Shown: positions 33,258 through 46,000, counted from the first letter of the stretch. The stretch is DNA of 64,000 nucleotides from Manihot esculenta (GCF_001659605.2 NC_035170.2:26764020-26828019); one strand, 5' to 3'. Notes: generated by a model not told the origin, from the sequence alone. Program-made: numbers and translations.

Positions 33258-34835
33258 ATGGAACCTAAACCTGTCAAATTATTCGTGAAGGTGATGAATT
33301 CGGAAGATCCAACGATAGAAATCCATGCAGATTCTGATGATTCAATAAAGTCTATCCATGAGAAAATTCTAGTGGCAGCTAGAATCCCAGTTACAGAGCA
33401 GAAATTATTCCATAATGGGAAGCAACTAGATCAGTGTCTTCACACACTCGAAGACTGCTCAATTGAAAACGAAGCTTCGCTGGAGTTGAAGGTAGAACTC
33501 AGGTGGGACGACTCGGACGAATCATCAGCACTTCTCCAAAAGATTCACAAAATGAGTTCAAACTTTTGCCGCATGTGCCAAGGGGAATCTGTCTCCGAAG
33601 ATCAAGATGTCTCGGATCATGATTACAGGACCATTCTCGAGGCGTTTATACTCCCAGAAGAAAAGGATTTGGAGATTCTTAATTTGTATTCTGTCCCTGC
33701 GACTATGGTTATGCTTTATAAGTCACCAATTGAAGGTAACAAAGACTATGCTGATTTTTTAATAAGGTTTTCCATGGATCTCTTACTGATGAGTGCAGAT
33801 AAGTTTCTTGGTGATGAAAAAGCACCTTTAGTGTTAGAATTTTGTAATTTGCTTAGGGAGGTATCTAATGAAGATCCTCTGTATCAGTCATGCCGGACTA
33901 CTCTAAGAAAATTGCTGGAAATAGGTAATTATGAGATGCATCTCAATAATGGGTTACGCACAATGCTCCAAATTTTAGATTTTTTTAAAGAGTCGTTAGT
34001 AGCCCTATTACATGGATTGGGCGAGACCACCTACCCAACCGCACACATTCAGTCTTTGCAAATTCAATTTCGTGACTTCCGGACATTCTCACGCGCATTA
34101 TGTCAAGCAATTGATGGTCAGGCGGAAGCCGATGAAGATGGTGAGGTTGATAATGAGGATGATGAGACAGACGAAGATGGTGAGGTTGATAATGAGGATG
34201 ATGAGACAGACGAAGATGATGAGGTTAATAATGAGGATGATGAGCATAAGGTTGATAATGAGAATGATAAGCAAAGGAATGGTGAAAAGTTTATAGTTCT
34301 GTACTCGATTACAACCATTGAAGTTGGATTTGGACGAGTAATGAAAAAAATGGAGGTGCATCTTAGTCGTCTGCCGCTTATATTACGAGTATTGAAATAC
34401 ACTGATGATTCGGTATGTATTGATGCTATGCGTTCAATTTCATTATTGTATCTCGCCATTCTGAATGAATTGAACAGCATGTCTCAGCTTGTGGAAGGTG
34501 CCAAAGATGAATTTCGGCAGGTATTAGAGGATCATAAGAATTCACTACAACTAATGATTAAAACCATTACAAGGAAAGACGATTATGATTGGCTTCTCGA
34601 GCACAGTGCTGTGCTTGATTCTGAATCCATGATACATTTACTCATGATGAAGATGATCCCTGAGGAAAAATTACGCGACGAAGAGCTCTATAATCCTCTT
34701 ATTCGCTGGTCTAAAAATCTAGACGTAAAGCTGTATAAGAAATTCAAAAAGAAGGATCTTACAGATTCTCAAGTATTGCAGGATTGGTTATGCAAGTTGT
34801 GCCAAATTCTATTCAAACCACAAAATCTTCTTTAA
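33258..34835 (+). CDS. Copy 2 exon 1 open part: ubiquitin-like domain and UPL5-type mid region
   Basis: 525 codons from ATG at 33258. The ubiquitin-like domain occupies residues 1-82, the Cys pair FCRMCQ is kept, and about three acidic repeat units lie at 34129-34260. In the first 82 codons I count seven amino-acid-changing and two silent differences from copy 1. If translated, the product would be a stand-alone ubiquitin-like protein without HECT or kinase parts. Confidence 0.65.
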   Translation: MEPKPVKLFVKVMNSEDPTIEIHADSDDSIKSIHEKILVAARIPVTEQKLFHNGKQLDQCLHTLEDCSIENEASLELKVELRWDDSDESSALLQKIHKMSSNFCRMCQGESVSEDQDVSDHDYRTILEAFILPEEKDLEILNLYSVPATMVMLYKSPIEGNKDYADFLIRFSMDLLLMSADKFLGDEKAPLVLEFCNLLREVSNEDPLYQSCRTTLRKLLEIGNYEMHLNNGLRTMLQILDFFKESLVALLHGLGETTYPTAHIQSLQIQFRDFRTFSRALCQAIDGQAEADEDGEVDNEDDETDEDGEVDNEDDETDEDDEVNNEDDEHKVDNENDKQRNGEKFIVLYSITTIEVGFGRVMKKMEVHLSRLPLILRVLKYTDDSVCIDAMRSISLLYLAILNELNSMSQLVEGAKDEFRQVLEDHKNSLQLMIKTITRKDDYDWLLEHSAVLDSESMIHLLMMKMIPEEKLRDEELYNPLIRWSKNLDVKLYKKFKKKDLTDSQVLQDWLCKLCQILFKPQNLL

Positions 34836-34856
34836 CAAAATTCTATCCTAATCCTG

Positions 34857-36032
34857 GTAAGATCGCACCTTTTTTATATTTTCCTGAATTACCATCCATA
34901 ATTATTGCTGTTCTTGTTTTGCTTTTTTAAATTCAGAATGACTGATTTATAATGTTTTGCTACAAATTCATATTTTCTTTCCAGGATAGGCTAGATTATA
35001 GGAAGATTGATAATAATTATGTTAAGTGAAACTCTTAAATTTATATATTTATGTTAAGTGCCACACATATTTTATTTTTATTTTTCAAATTATATTTTTT
35101 ATATTTAATAATATTACTAATTAATATATCAATCATAAATAAAATTTATTATATTTATTATTATAATTTATATATGAGTTTTTAATTTTCTATGACTATT
35201 ATTATTATGTGACTTTTTAATTTTTTAATATTATTGCTATTAGTTTGTGACTTTTTAATTTTATTTGACTTTTTTAATATAATAAATTAATCACAATAAA
35301 ATAAAAATTTTAACATATATATTTTATTTTTATTTTTAGTAATAAATAAATTATAAAAAAATTATAATCAATATTAATTAATTGATACTATATGTTTTTT
35401 TTATCTCTTTTTAATTTTCTACCATTACTATTAGTATGTAATTTTTTAATTTTCTACCATTTTTTAATATAATATATTGATCACAATAAACTAAAAATTT
35501 TAACATATATATTTTATTTTTATTTTTAGTAATAAATAAATTATAAAAAATTATAATCAATATTATTAATTATGTTTTCTACTTCTTATGCGAATAATAA
35601 TAAATATATAAAAGATTGTCAAGTGCATAATTAATCTTATATAATTATATCATAGAGTAATCAAATTTTTATTATATTTTATTTTAAAAAATATTATATT
35701 TTTTATTTTAACAATAAATATAATGCTAAAAATATATTTATAAAAATTGAATAACTACCCTATAAAAAAATATTTAGATAATGAAAATAAATCACTGTGA
35801 TTTTATATACATATATAGAGTTTGATAATTGATATGCTTAGGTTGATGTATTTCTGCTAATAACATTATTAAATTTATATATTTATGTCGAGTGACATCT
35901 TAATATATTTTATTTTTATTTTTATATTTAATAATATTATTAATTAATATATTTATAATAAATAAAATTTATTATATTTCTTATTTTAATTTTTTATTAT
36001 TATTACCGTTTAAAAGATGTTTAAATAATAAA

Positions 36033-36089
<57 letters not shown>

Positions 36090-36519
36090 TCCATACTATC
36101 TCACAGCAGCGCTAGTTTATTAATTTAACAATTTTCTTATCATATCTAATATAATCTAATTAATAAATATTATATATTTGTATTTTTTAATATAAATAAA
36201 TATATAGAATAAATATATATAATCAATTAAAACTATTATAAAAAATATTAATTGTGATAAAATATAAATAATTAAAGAATTAATAAAATTAATTGTATAA
36301 AATGTTATCAAATTAAAATTTTATTAATTTAAATAATTTATCAAAAAATCACCTATATTAGTTGAATTTATACTTCTCCTCTATAATTATTTTTTTTTAT
36401 TTTATGACAATAAATTACATTACAATATTTTTAATATCCGGAGACAAACGACTAGTTAAATTATAAGAGGTGTGTTATATGTAAGAACTATAGATTTTCT
36501 TTCCTTTAACGCGATGCAG
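34857..36519 (+). other. Intron 1 of copy 2
   Basis: 1663 bp and very AT-rich. It contains an internal duplication (about 35280-35375 and 35465-35560) and an (AT)n run at 36040-36087. No gene. Confidence 0.65.
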
Positions 36520-36989
36520 AATTGAAGCCACAGCCATTACACTGGGATTGTTTTGAAAATTGTGGTAAGGCGATTGCATTGGCATTGATGCATGAAGTAC
36601 AAGTAGGTGTTGCTCTTCATCGTGTCTTTCTTTTGCAACTGGCTGGAAAGGATATTTCTGTAGAAGACGTAAGGGATGCAGATCCATCTTTTTACAATAA
36701 CAAGGCCAATAAGGAACCTTTTCACGATGATGATCAAATTCAGAATGAATTTATCAAGTCAATATCAGAACAGATACGCTTTTTCAAAAATGGCTTTGAT
36801 AGTGTTTTTGGAAAATCAATCTTCCAACAGCTATCTGATAATGGAGTAGAGCCTGAAGATCTTAACCTAGTTCTAAAAGGAAGCATAGAACTTGAATTTA
36901 ATTCTGATGAGAATCTTGACGACAAGCAAAATGATCCTTTGATGCCCCAAGATGATGAAAGTGATCCCCTGACGTACAGGTACTTTAAG
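36520..36989 (+). CDS. Copy 2 exon 2: truncated HECT N-lobe
   Basis: 470 bp, the same length and phase as in copy 1, with few differences (VQVGVALHR for VHVGVALHR). It is out of frame with exon 1 because of the upstream deletion. Confidence 0.7.
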
Positions 36990-37113
36990 GTATGTGCTAG
37001 CAGAATTTCCTTTGTGTTACTCTAGTATAACTATTGTTTCCCTTTACTTTTCCATTCTCATCAAATCTCCAAATCTTGATCTATTAAACTGTAACTATGT
37101 TAAATACTGGCAG

Positions 37114-37878
37114 GTCAATTTACAAAATCTTAATATTCCGGAGTGGCAACAGGGTAAGCGTCTCGGAGAGGGAAAATTTGGAAAAGTGTTTGAAGGATAT
37201 GCTCCTGGTGGTTTCTTTTTTGCCATAAAAGAAATAAAGATTGAACCTGAGGCAAACATTGAGCAAATTTATGATGAAATTCGCTTATTATGTCAGTTAA
37301 GACATCCAAATATAGTCAAATACTATAGCATGGAGAAGGATGAAGGGAATCTCAATATTTTTCTGGAGCTTGTAACTAAAGGTTCCCTCAAAGATGTGTA
37401 TGGAACTTTTGAATTAGAAGATTCCCAGGTTTCACACTACACCAAGCAGATACTGGAAGGTCTAAAGTATCTCCATGAGCGAAATGTTGTTCATAGGGAC
37501 ATCAAATGTGCAAATATATTAGTGAATGAAAAAGGTCGCATAAAAATTGCAGATTTTGGATTGGCAAAAGTGATGGAATTAAACACTCTTATGAAGTCTT
37601 CTTACTATGGGACACCAGGTTGGATGGCTCCTGAGGTTGCTAAATCGGGCGATTATGGACCTAAAGCTGATATTTGGAGCCTTGGTTGCACAGTCTTGGA
37701 GATGTTAACAAGGAAAACTCCACACGTGATGGAAGGTGGGAAATTGCTAGATCTCCCAGATCTTCCATCACAGCATTCACGAGATTTTATCAAGGAGTGC
37801 TTGCAAGATAATAAAGTTGACCGTCCATCTGCTGCTGAGCTTTTGCAACATCCTTTTGTGAAAGGTTTTGGCTTATAA
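37114..37878 (+). CDS. Copy 2 exon 3: MEKK1-type kinase domain
   Basis: 254 codons, one fewer than copy 1 (GDYG against GNQYG). The motifs GEGKFGKVF, AIKE, HRDIKCAN, DFGLAK, GTPGWMAPE (Pro codon at 37615-37617) and DIWSLGCTVLEM are all present, so by sequence the domain could fold and be active. Differences from copy 1 are mostly amino-acid-changing. Without an upstream frame it is probably not translated as a fusion. Confidence 0.75.
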   Translation, partial: VNLQNLNIPEWQQGKRLGEGKFGKVFEGYAPGGFFFAIKEIKIEPEANIEQIYDEIRLLCQLRHPNIVKYYSMEKDEGNLNIFLELVTKGSLKDVYGTFELEDSQVSHYTKQILEGLKYLHERNVVHRDIKCANILVNEKGRIKIADFGLAKVMELNTLMKSSYYGTPGWMAPEVAKSGDYGPKADIWSLGCTVLEMLTRKTPHVMEGGKLLDLPDLPSQHSRDFIKECLQDNKVDRPSAAELLQHPFVKGFGL

Positions 37879-40800
37879 TATTTCTTCAGCTTGAACTATG
37901 TGATAGATGTGTGTTTATGAGCATTCAATATTAAGAACTCCATAAATATTTATGAAATTTTATAATTTTGTTTAGTAATTTTTGGATTAGTGAAGTATTT
38001 GGGTTGATATATTTTGATGGAGATAGCGTTTTCAGTTGGTGTTGTGTGCACTTGAAGGCAGCATAAGATTGTTAAACATAATAAAATTGTTTTTTTGATC
38101 GGTTTGGATAATGGCTGATAATATATAAAAAGTAAAATTTTTTTAATATTGTGACATATGCATATATAATTGTAGAATTATATAATTGGAAGCGATGCAT
38201 GAATCTAGAGGTGAGCATAAATTTGTTTGAATAAAAAAACTGAATTAAATTGATAATTTCAATTTTTTTAATTTTTAATATTTTTATAATTTAATTTTTA
38301 ATTTTTTCTACTCAATTTAATTCAGAATCGAACCGACCGACACTGCATAAATCTCTGAATTTAAGAGCTGGCGATGGAGAGAGCTCGTGAAAAACAAAGT
38401 TGTTGTCATTTTTGTAATAGAAATCTTTTTAAAATTGTTAATTGGAAAAATAATAATTTATGAATAGAAGAAATAAAAATGTGTTACCTAACCCTTTTCT
38501 TTTTTTTTTTTTAATTGGATGTTCGTCTCCGCTTATTTATATGAATAGACGATACGTAATCTACATATTTATTGACTTAGCTTCTTATCTTCTTACTATT
38601 TTACACGATTATTTTTTATATATATTTTTAAAGAAAAAGTAATATATACATATATATATATATATATATTACTTATATATATATAGTTTTATTTATTTTT
38701 ATTTTTTAATTTTAATTTCATTTATAGTAAAATAATATTTATAGTATGATATTATCAAATAGCAATAATTTTTGATAAAAAATATTTAAATAAATTATAA
38801 TTATTAATTAAAAATAAAAAAATATAAAAAAATTATGTAATTTTATTTGTTTTTATTTTAAAATTTATAATTTAATTTATATTAAATTAGTATTTTATAA
38901 TATGATTTTTATGTTAATATTTTTGAAATTAATTTTATTTTAAAATTGATAATTTAATTTACATAAAATTAATATATTGTAATATAATTTTTATATTAAT
39001 ATTTTTATTCGTATTTAAAAAATATTATTTTTTATTAATAATAAATATAATTTAATATAAATTAAATTACAGACTCATTAATACTCTACATAATGTTTTT
39101 TGTTTTGCTTTTCTTTATTTTTAATGTTTAATATATTTTAAAAAATTAGTCTATTAAAATATTTTTATTAAAAATATTAAATTATTTTTTAAAAAGTAAA
39201 TTTTTTAATAAGTTTGATATGTTATATATAAATTTATTAATTTTATTAAAGTTTAGCGGACAAAAAATTTATTATTTTTTATATTTATATTTATATTTTA
39301 AAATTTTAAATAATAAAATCAAATTTTTTATATTTATTTCAATAAAATCTATTAAATAAACATTTAAATATTTATTTTTATTTTTATTTCTATTTAAAAT
39401 TTAAAATTTTAAATAATAAAATAATTTTTTTAATTTGTCACCTTTATAATAATTTTTTTTAATTTATCACCTTAATAATAAATTTAAAATTTTAAATAAT
39501 AAAATAATTTTTTTAATTTGTCACCTTTATAATAAATTTTTTTTTTAATTTGTCACCTTTCTAATCCATATTTACTGACAGCTTCTTACTGTTTTACATA
39601 CTGTTTTTTTTTTAATGTTTTTTAATGTTTAAAATGTTTATAAAAATTAATCTATTAAAAATATTTATTTAATAAAAAATTAAAATATTTTAAAAAAATA
39701 AATTTTCATTTTAAAATATGAGATCGAGATGTTATATATAAATTTATTGATTTTTTTTAAGATATATTAGAAAAAAAGTTTAAAGATTTATGAATTTTTA
39801 TATTTATATTTTAAACTTCAAATTTTAAACAATAAAATTAATTTTTTTATATTATTTTAGTTTTAGTAATTATTTCAATTAATTTTTATTATAAAATTTT
39901 TAATCCAAATATTATAACACAAGATTATTTCTTGAAATGTCTTCCGATAAAAAGTTCAGTTTATATGAATATATATTTATATTTAAATTTTAAAATTTTA
40001 AATAATAAATGAAAATTTTTTTAATTTATAATTTGTATAAAAAAAATTAAATTGAGTTCGAAAAAATTCATGACAAATTATAATATTTTCTAAAATTTTT
40101 ATATTAATAAATATATAATATTTTAATTTAAATTTTATATTAAAAATAAATTTATTTTATATTATTTATCCTATGTAATACTAATAATATTATATTAAAT
40201 AAATATTTATTATAAATAAATTCTTATTATATAAAATATGACATATAAATATTATTTATTAAAATATTTTATTAAATATTTATACTGTACACATTTTTAA
40301 TATATGAAAAACTATATTTTGTATTATTTTAATATGTAAAATTATCTTTTTTATAATTTTTATAAAAACTTATATTTTTTAACTACTTATAAGATTTCTT
40401 ATAAGTTTTTTGAAATATTTAATATTTTATTTTGCTCACTTATATAATAAATAAATTTATGATATATATATTAATTTATTGAATATCAATAATATAAAAT
40501 AAAATATTATATATTTTAATATATAATATTTTAATATTTTAAATTTTTATTAATTTACCATATATATATAAATGAGAATAAAAAATAAGTGATGCAATTA
40601 AAAAAAGATATTGTTGAAATAAAAAATATATTTAAATGATTATTTTATTAATAAATAAAATTTTAAAGACTATATTATAATTTATCATAAATTTTTCAAA
40701 TTAAATTTAGTATAATTCTAATAAATTAAAAAAATTTAATTCTATTATTCAAAATTTAAATTTTAAAATACAAATATAAATTAATGTAAATATTAAAAAA

Positions 40801-41890
40801 ATTTATTCAATAAATTTTTCAAAAAGTAATTTTACGTGTAGAAATTTTTTAGTTAAAATTAATTAAAGCTAAAGATTAAAATTAAAGTAAATATAAAATA
40901 ATTAACTATTATCCAAAATTTTAAGTATAGGATCTAAATATAAAAAAAAATTATATATCTCTTCACACGCTTCAAAAGTCAAAAGAGTTTCTAGATTATG
41001 AATTATTCATTATTCTTTTATATTACTTGTGGGTGCACCACTCCAGCTTGACGGCTTTCTGCTTCCTGCTTCTCTTACCCGCCTCTTCATTGCTGGATTC
41101 AAGAATCTAAAATCCATATCCATGGGTATCCAAAACCTCACCTCTCTTAAAGAATTAGAAATTTAAAAATATTATACTCAGATCATGTTATTTTAATTGA
41201 AGTATTTTTGTGTACTTAACAAAATTTACAATTATGCATTCTGTTAAATGAATTAAATTTTAATAAATTTGGGCCCATGTGAGTGTATAATTAATTTAAT
41301 ATAAATTTAAAGAAATTACATACTCAGATTACAGTTTTGAAAATTTTATAGCCATTGCTGCGTTTGGTCAAATACCTGCTGGCTGCCAACTCCTTAAAGA
41401 AAAGAGGGAAAAAAAAAAAAAATACTGTTCCCTGAAAAAGTTACTGGGCGTTCCATTGCCAATTAAATATTTAGCCTGTTCAATGGACTTCTTTTGACCA
41501 AGTTTGATTAGCACTCTTTAATTATATGGCTATAACTCGATCCTTGGTTGATGACTCAATCAATCGGGTGACTCTCACCTAATGAGTGAATCGTTCAAAG
41601 CCCAAAACAGCCACAACCCTCTTGAATTTAATGGGCAAAAAGCAATTAACCCAACCTACGATATTTTCCATAAAGTTTTGTGACTTAATAGGTGAAGAAT
41701 AAGTACTATGTACACATAAATGTATAGGCAGTGGCGGAGCCAGACCTTTCCTTTGGTAAGGTATCGGCTGCGCCGCTGCGACACTTTCATTCCACTGCAA
41801 AGTATTTTTCGATTGCCGGTACAGCACGTGCCTCTTTACCGTACCTTCCCTTCGCCCCTGTCTAATTTATAAATAAAAACTCCCTCAGCT
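37879..41890. other. AT-rich intergenic DNA after copy 2
   Basis: The first 250 bases match the flank of copy 1. The rest is mostly poly-A/T. Items visible: a diverged MITE of the TAGAGGTGAGC type at 38205-38345, a short (TA)n at about 38645-38690, and a tandem repeat of TTTAATTTGTCACCTTTATA units at about 39420-39560. A CAGTGGCGGAGCCAG motif at about 41730 is common in plant transposons. No gene. Confidence 0.55.
38205..38345. mobile_element. Truncated hAT-type MITE
   Basis: Starts TAGAGGTGAGCA and carries internal sequence of the same family as 51045-51515, ending AACCGACCGAC without the closing terminal repeat. Confidence 0.45.
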
Positions 41891-44320
41891 TTTAAAACGA
41901 TTACAAATTGATTATTATTTATTTATATAAATTTTATATATAATTTTTTTAAACAGAAAATAAATCATTTATATTATAAATAAATTCACATGAAAATAAA
42001 TTAATGAAGAAATAACTTTTTTTTAATTTACAATTTCTTACTCTAAATAAACTATAGCAATGTTTATTAAAAATAATCAAAGACGAAAGCTATTTTGACA
42101 AGTAATAAATATTAATTTGCATAGTCCACTTCTCCCTCCCTCTTAACATTTTTCCCCGTCAACTTTAATCTTTTTTAATTTGATTAAATATTATTCTTAA
42201 TTAATGTGGACGATTGGTAGTACAGCGGACGAACTGTAATGAAAAGGACAAAGTTGGTATCATTTTTATAATAGAAATCCTTTTCAAATATGAAATTATT
42301 TTTTAAATTTTGAGATGTTATATATAAATTTATTAAAGAATAATAAATTTTGTGTAAAACCCTAATGGTAGGTGACCATTCGATCGGTTTTGTTCAAAAT
42401 CAAACCGAATCGAATAAATCGAAAATTGAAATTTTAGTGTTTATGAAAGTCGAATCGAATTGATTTTGGTTAGAAATCGAATCGAATCGAACTGATCTGA
42501 TTCGGTTTGATTCGGTTCGGTTTGATCAGTTTCGATTTTTAATAATTTTTTTTATTTTTTACACTTGATTTGAAATATTTTAAAATTTAATTAAAATATT
42601 TTAATCTTAATATGATTTAATTTCTCTATATTATTAAAAAAATATATTATTATCACTAATCGGTTCGGTTCGATTTTTTCAATTTTTTTCTGATTAAAAC
42701 CAAATCAAATCGAAATAATTGAAATTTCTAAAATTAAAAATCGAATCAAACTAAAATACATAAACAACCAAATTAAATTTTTAAATCAATTCAATTCGAT
42801 CGATTTTTTTTATTTAAACAGAATACGGCTCACTCCTACCTACCAATTCTGGCTGTCATATTTATTAATGAATAATATAAAAGAATAAACGTAGATGTTT
42901 ATCTCACCGTCCTTTCATTTTATAATAATATGATTTAATGTAAATATTTAAATTTTTATTTAAAAACTAATTTTAAATAAAAAATTAATTAAAATTAATT
43001 GACATATAATTAAAATTAAAGTAAATATGAAATAATTGATTTTATTATTTAAAATTTTAAATTTAAAATATAAATGTAAAAATAATAAAAAAAATTTTCA
43101 ATAATTTTTTTAAAATTACAATGAAATAATGAAAATAAGTTATTTTAAAAAATTGTTTTTATAAAATACATTAAGAAAGTATATTTTTAAAATTACAATG
43201 AAATAATGAAAATAAGTTATTTTAAAAAATTGTTTTTATAAAATACATTAAGAAAGTATATTTTTTTATGAAAACATTTCTTAAATATAAATTATTCTCT
43301 TTAAACAAATTAATAAAGCCTTAATTTAATAAAAAGACTAACATTTTTCGTCGTCAACTTTTGGTCTTTCTTAATTTGATTAATATTGTTTTTAATTAAT
43401 GTAGGCTTTAATTGGCAGCATTGTGGAAGAGCTGGCGATGGAGAGCTGTAATGAGAAAGACAAAGTGTCATTTTTGTAATGGAAATCTTTTTAAAATTGT
43501 CAATTGAAAAATTAATTTAGTTAATTGGATTAACTAACCAAGTTTTGTTTCCTCCTCTCAGCTTTATTCATATGAATAGACTATACCTAATCCATATTTA
43601 TTTACTTCATTTCTTATATTATTTTAGGGAAAATATTTTTTATAATTAAAAAATTTTTAAAAAATTTAAAACCATATAGAAATTTAAATTGACCTGGTGC
43701 CTCTAAAGTAGCTTAGAATTTTCCTTAGTGCTGCTTTAATTAATCAAATGTATTGCACGTCAATCAAAAAAATATACCCATCAAAAGCTGTGCTCATACA
43801 CTTAAAATATTGCATAAATATACCAGATAATTTATATTGATGATCCCTCAATTTATGAAATTTTACATTTTAGTCCCTCATTTTTCCTTTAATTTATTAG
43901 CACAATTTTTTTTTTATTTTTTAAAACTTTTATATAAATATCCCTTGGAACGTTTGTTGTTCATTTCTTTAATAAATATGATATCTAGCATTGCCCGTGT
44001 TTATCTGTCTTCACAGGCAGAGTCAAAAGAGTCAAAAGATTTCTAGATTACTAATTATTATTTGTAAATTAATAATTATTTTTTTATTTTATAATTTTTA
44101 TTTATTTTATATTATATATATATTAAAATATAATTTTTTTATTAATTTTTTAATTATATTTATTTTAAAAATATTAATATACTTTTAATACTTATTTAAA
44201 AAAATAACAATTAATAAGAAATTATTTTATAAATAAAATAAAATTATAATAGTTAATTTATATATTAATTATATATAAAAAGTGAAAAGCAAATAATAAT
44301 TTTTAAAAAATTTAAAGTTT
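41890..44320 (+). repeat. Tandem unit D: upstream part only
   Basis: Shared blocks appear in the same order as in units A and C (41900-42360, 42840-43080, 43340-43600, 43665-43810, 43810-44090). The gene-bearing part is missing: a copia remnant starts at about 44320. A 77-bp tandem duplication lies at 43112-43265. Confidence 0.75.
42369..42838. mobile_element. hAT-type MITE inserted in unit D
   Basis: The left end TAGGTGACCATTCG and right end GGCTCACTCCTA are degenerate versions of the 51045 element. Units A (about 14450) and C (about 31318) have uninterrupted CCCTACCA at this spot, which gives paralogous empty sites. The flanking duplication is imperfect. Confidence 0.65.
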
Positions 44321-46000
44321 TGATTGGAAAGTACAGTGGTTGTGTCCTTAAGACTTTGAGGTCTGATAAGGGTAAAGAGTATATCTTAAAGAAATTTGAT
44401 AAATTTTCTGAAGATGTTTGATATTTAAAATCAACTTTCAGTCCCTTATCACCTTAACATAATGGAATTTCTGAGAAGAAGAACAGAATAATTGTTGAAA
44501 TGATTAGATGTATGTTGAAAAAGAAAGAGTTATCAAAGATGTTTTGGATTGAAACTATTTATTCAATTGTGTATTTGTTGAATAGTACTAGAGCAGTGAA
44601 AGAGAAAACTCCAGCTGAAGCATAGTTTGGGTCAAAGCCTTCTGTAAGTCACTTGAAGGTCTTTGGATCAGTTTGCTACATGCTTGTTCATGATGTCAAG
44701 AGAGTGAAACTATATGATAAAGCTGATTTGAGTATTTTTCTGGCTATGCAACTTCATCAAAAGGCTATAAGATCCACAATGTGAAAACTAAGAAAGTGGT
44801 TATTAGTAGAGATATGAAGTTTGATGAATGAGCCTATTGTGACTTTAAGAAAGAGTAGATTGTTAGAGCAACAAACTCTCTGCAGCTAAAAGTTGTTTCT
44901 AGAAGCTCTAGCAATGAAGATATAGAATTTGAAAAAGAGTCTAATTCTAATAATGAAACACATGCTTCTAAGTTCAAGTCTCTTTCTGAGATTTATAAGA
45001 GGTGTAATGTGGTTGTGGCAGAACCAAGCTGCTATGAGGAAGCTTCTCAAGTTAAAGAATGGCAACATGCCATGAAAGAAGAAATTGTATCAATTGAAAA
45101 AAATAGAATCTAGGAATTGACTTCCAAACCAAATGGCAGAAATGTAATAGTTGTGAAGTGGGTTTACAGAATTAAAGTAATTTATGATGGCTCTATCTTC
45201 AACTAAGGCTTATTGTGAAGGGTTATGCTCAGCAACCAGGGGTAGATTACGGAGATACTTTTACTCCAATTGCTAGGCATGATACTATCAAATCATTGTT
45301 GCCTTTGACAGCCCAAAATGGATGGCAAGTATTTCACTTGAATGTCAAATCTGCATTCTTGAATGGTTTGCTGAATGAGATTTATGTGCAACAACCTGAA
45401 GGGTTTAAAGTAGAAGGCTAAAAAGACAAAGTGTACAAGCTTAAGAGGGCTCTTTATGGCCTGAAACAAGCTCCAAGCGCTTGGTATGTAAAGACCGACT
45501 CACATCTAATCAAAAATAGATTCAGGAGGAGTGAAGTAGAGGGCCAAGAAGACAAAATGTACAAGCTTAAAAAGGCTCTCTATGGCATGAAACAAGCTGC
45601 AAGAGCTTGGTATGTAAAGATTGGCTCACATCTAATCCAAAATAGATTCAGAAGGAGTGAAAATAAGCCAACTTTATATGTGAACAGTATTGAAGATGAA
45701 TCTCAACTGATTATGTCACTTTATATTGATGATATATTAGTGACTGGTGGGAATTCTCAGTTATTGGGTGATTTTAAGCTGAGAATATAATCTGAATTTG
45801 AAATGTCAGATTTGGGAATTATAAGATATTTTCTTAGGCTGAAAATTGAGCAAGATGATGATGGTATCTTTGTGTCTCAAAGGAAACATGCTCTTGAAAT
45901 GCTAAAAAAGCTTACTTGGATAAAATACAAGTATGTGGCTGTTCCTCTTGTTGTGAATAAGAAACTTAGCAAGAATGGAGTTAGCACGAAAAGAAATTAA
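44320..46000 (+). pseudogene. Ty1/copia pol remnant
   Basis: The integrase C-terminal half lies at about 44330-44700 (LRSDKGKEY type, then SKPSVSHLKVFGS type) with stops. RT begins at about 45050 (EEASQVKEWQHAM type). The block at 45215-45421 contains GYAQQPGVDYGDTFTPIAR and AFLNGLLNEIYVQQPEGF, and 45431-45790 contains ALYGLKQAPSAWY and the YIDD motif. The segment at 45803-46000 continues (MSDLGIIRYFL). RNase H is missing. No LTR is seen. It is dead, with about five breaks. Confidence 0.85.
45431..45682 (+). repeat. In-frame 126-bp tandem duplication inside copia RT
   Basis: Two successive 42-codon units both contain YKLK-ALYG-KQA-AWYVK and HLI-NRFRRSE. Normal copia RT has this block once. 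Confidence 0.85.

Larger units (their letters stand above)
33258..37878 (+). pseudogene. Chimeric gene copy 2: same architecture, broken by a 22-bp deletion in exon 1
   Basis: Exons correspond to copy 1: 33258-34856, 36520-36989 and 37114-37878, with the same splice sites and phases. Compared with copy 1, 22 bases are missing near 34833, just before the exon 1 donor. This changes frame and makes an immediate TAA (34833-34835), so the product would be 525 residues: ubiquitin-like domain plus mid region only. Exons 2 and 3 remain open in their own frames. The kinase exon keeps more canonical motifs than copy 1 (GTPGWMAPE, VVHRDIKCAN). There is no good ATG ahead of the kinase for separate translation: the open frame runs back through intron 2 but begins without ATG. 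A splice variant that restores frame cannot be excluded. Confidence 0.75.

Noticed and set aside
36994..37113. Kinase of copy 2 with a hydrophobic N-terminal extension, looking like a membrane-anchored kinase
   Set aside because: The extension is intron 2 read in frame. It has no ATG, and the matching intron of copy 1 does not support it.
41728..41845. CAGTGGCGGAGCCAG motif as a transposon end
   Set aside because: Motif is common in plant repeats, but no second end or target duplication could be found here.
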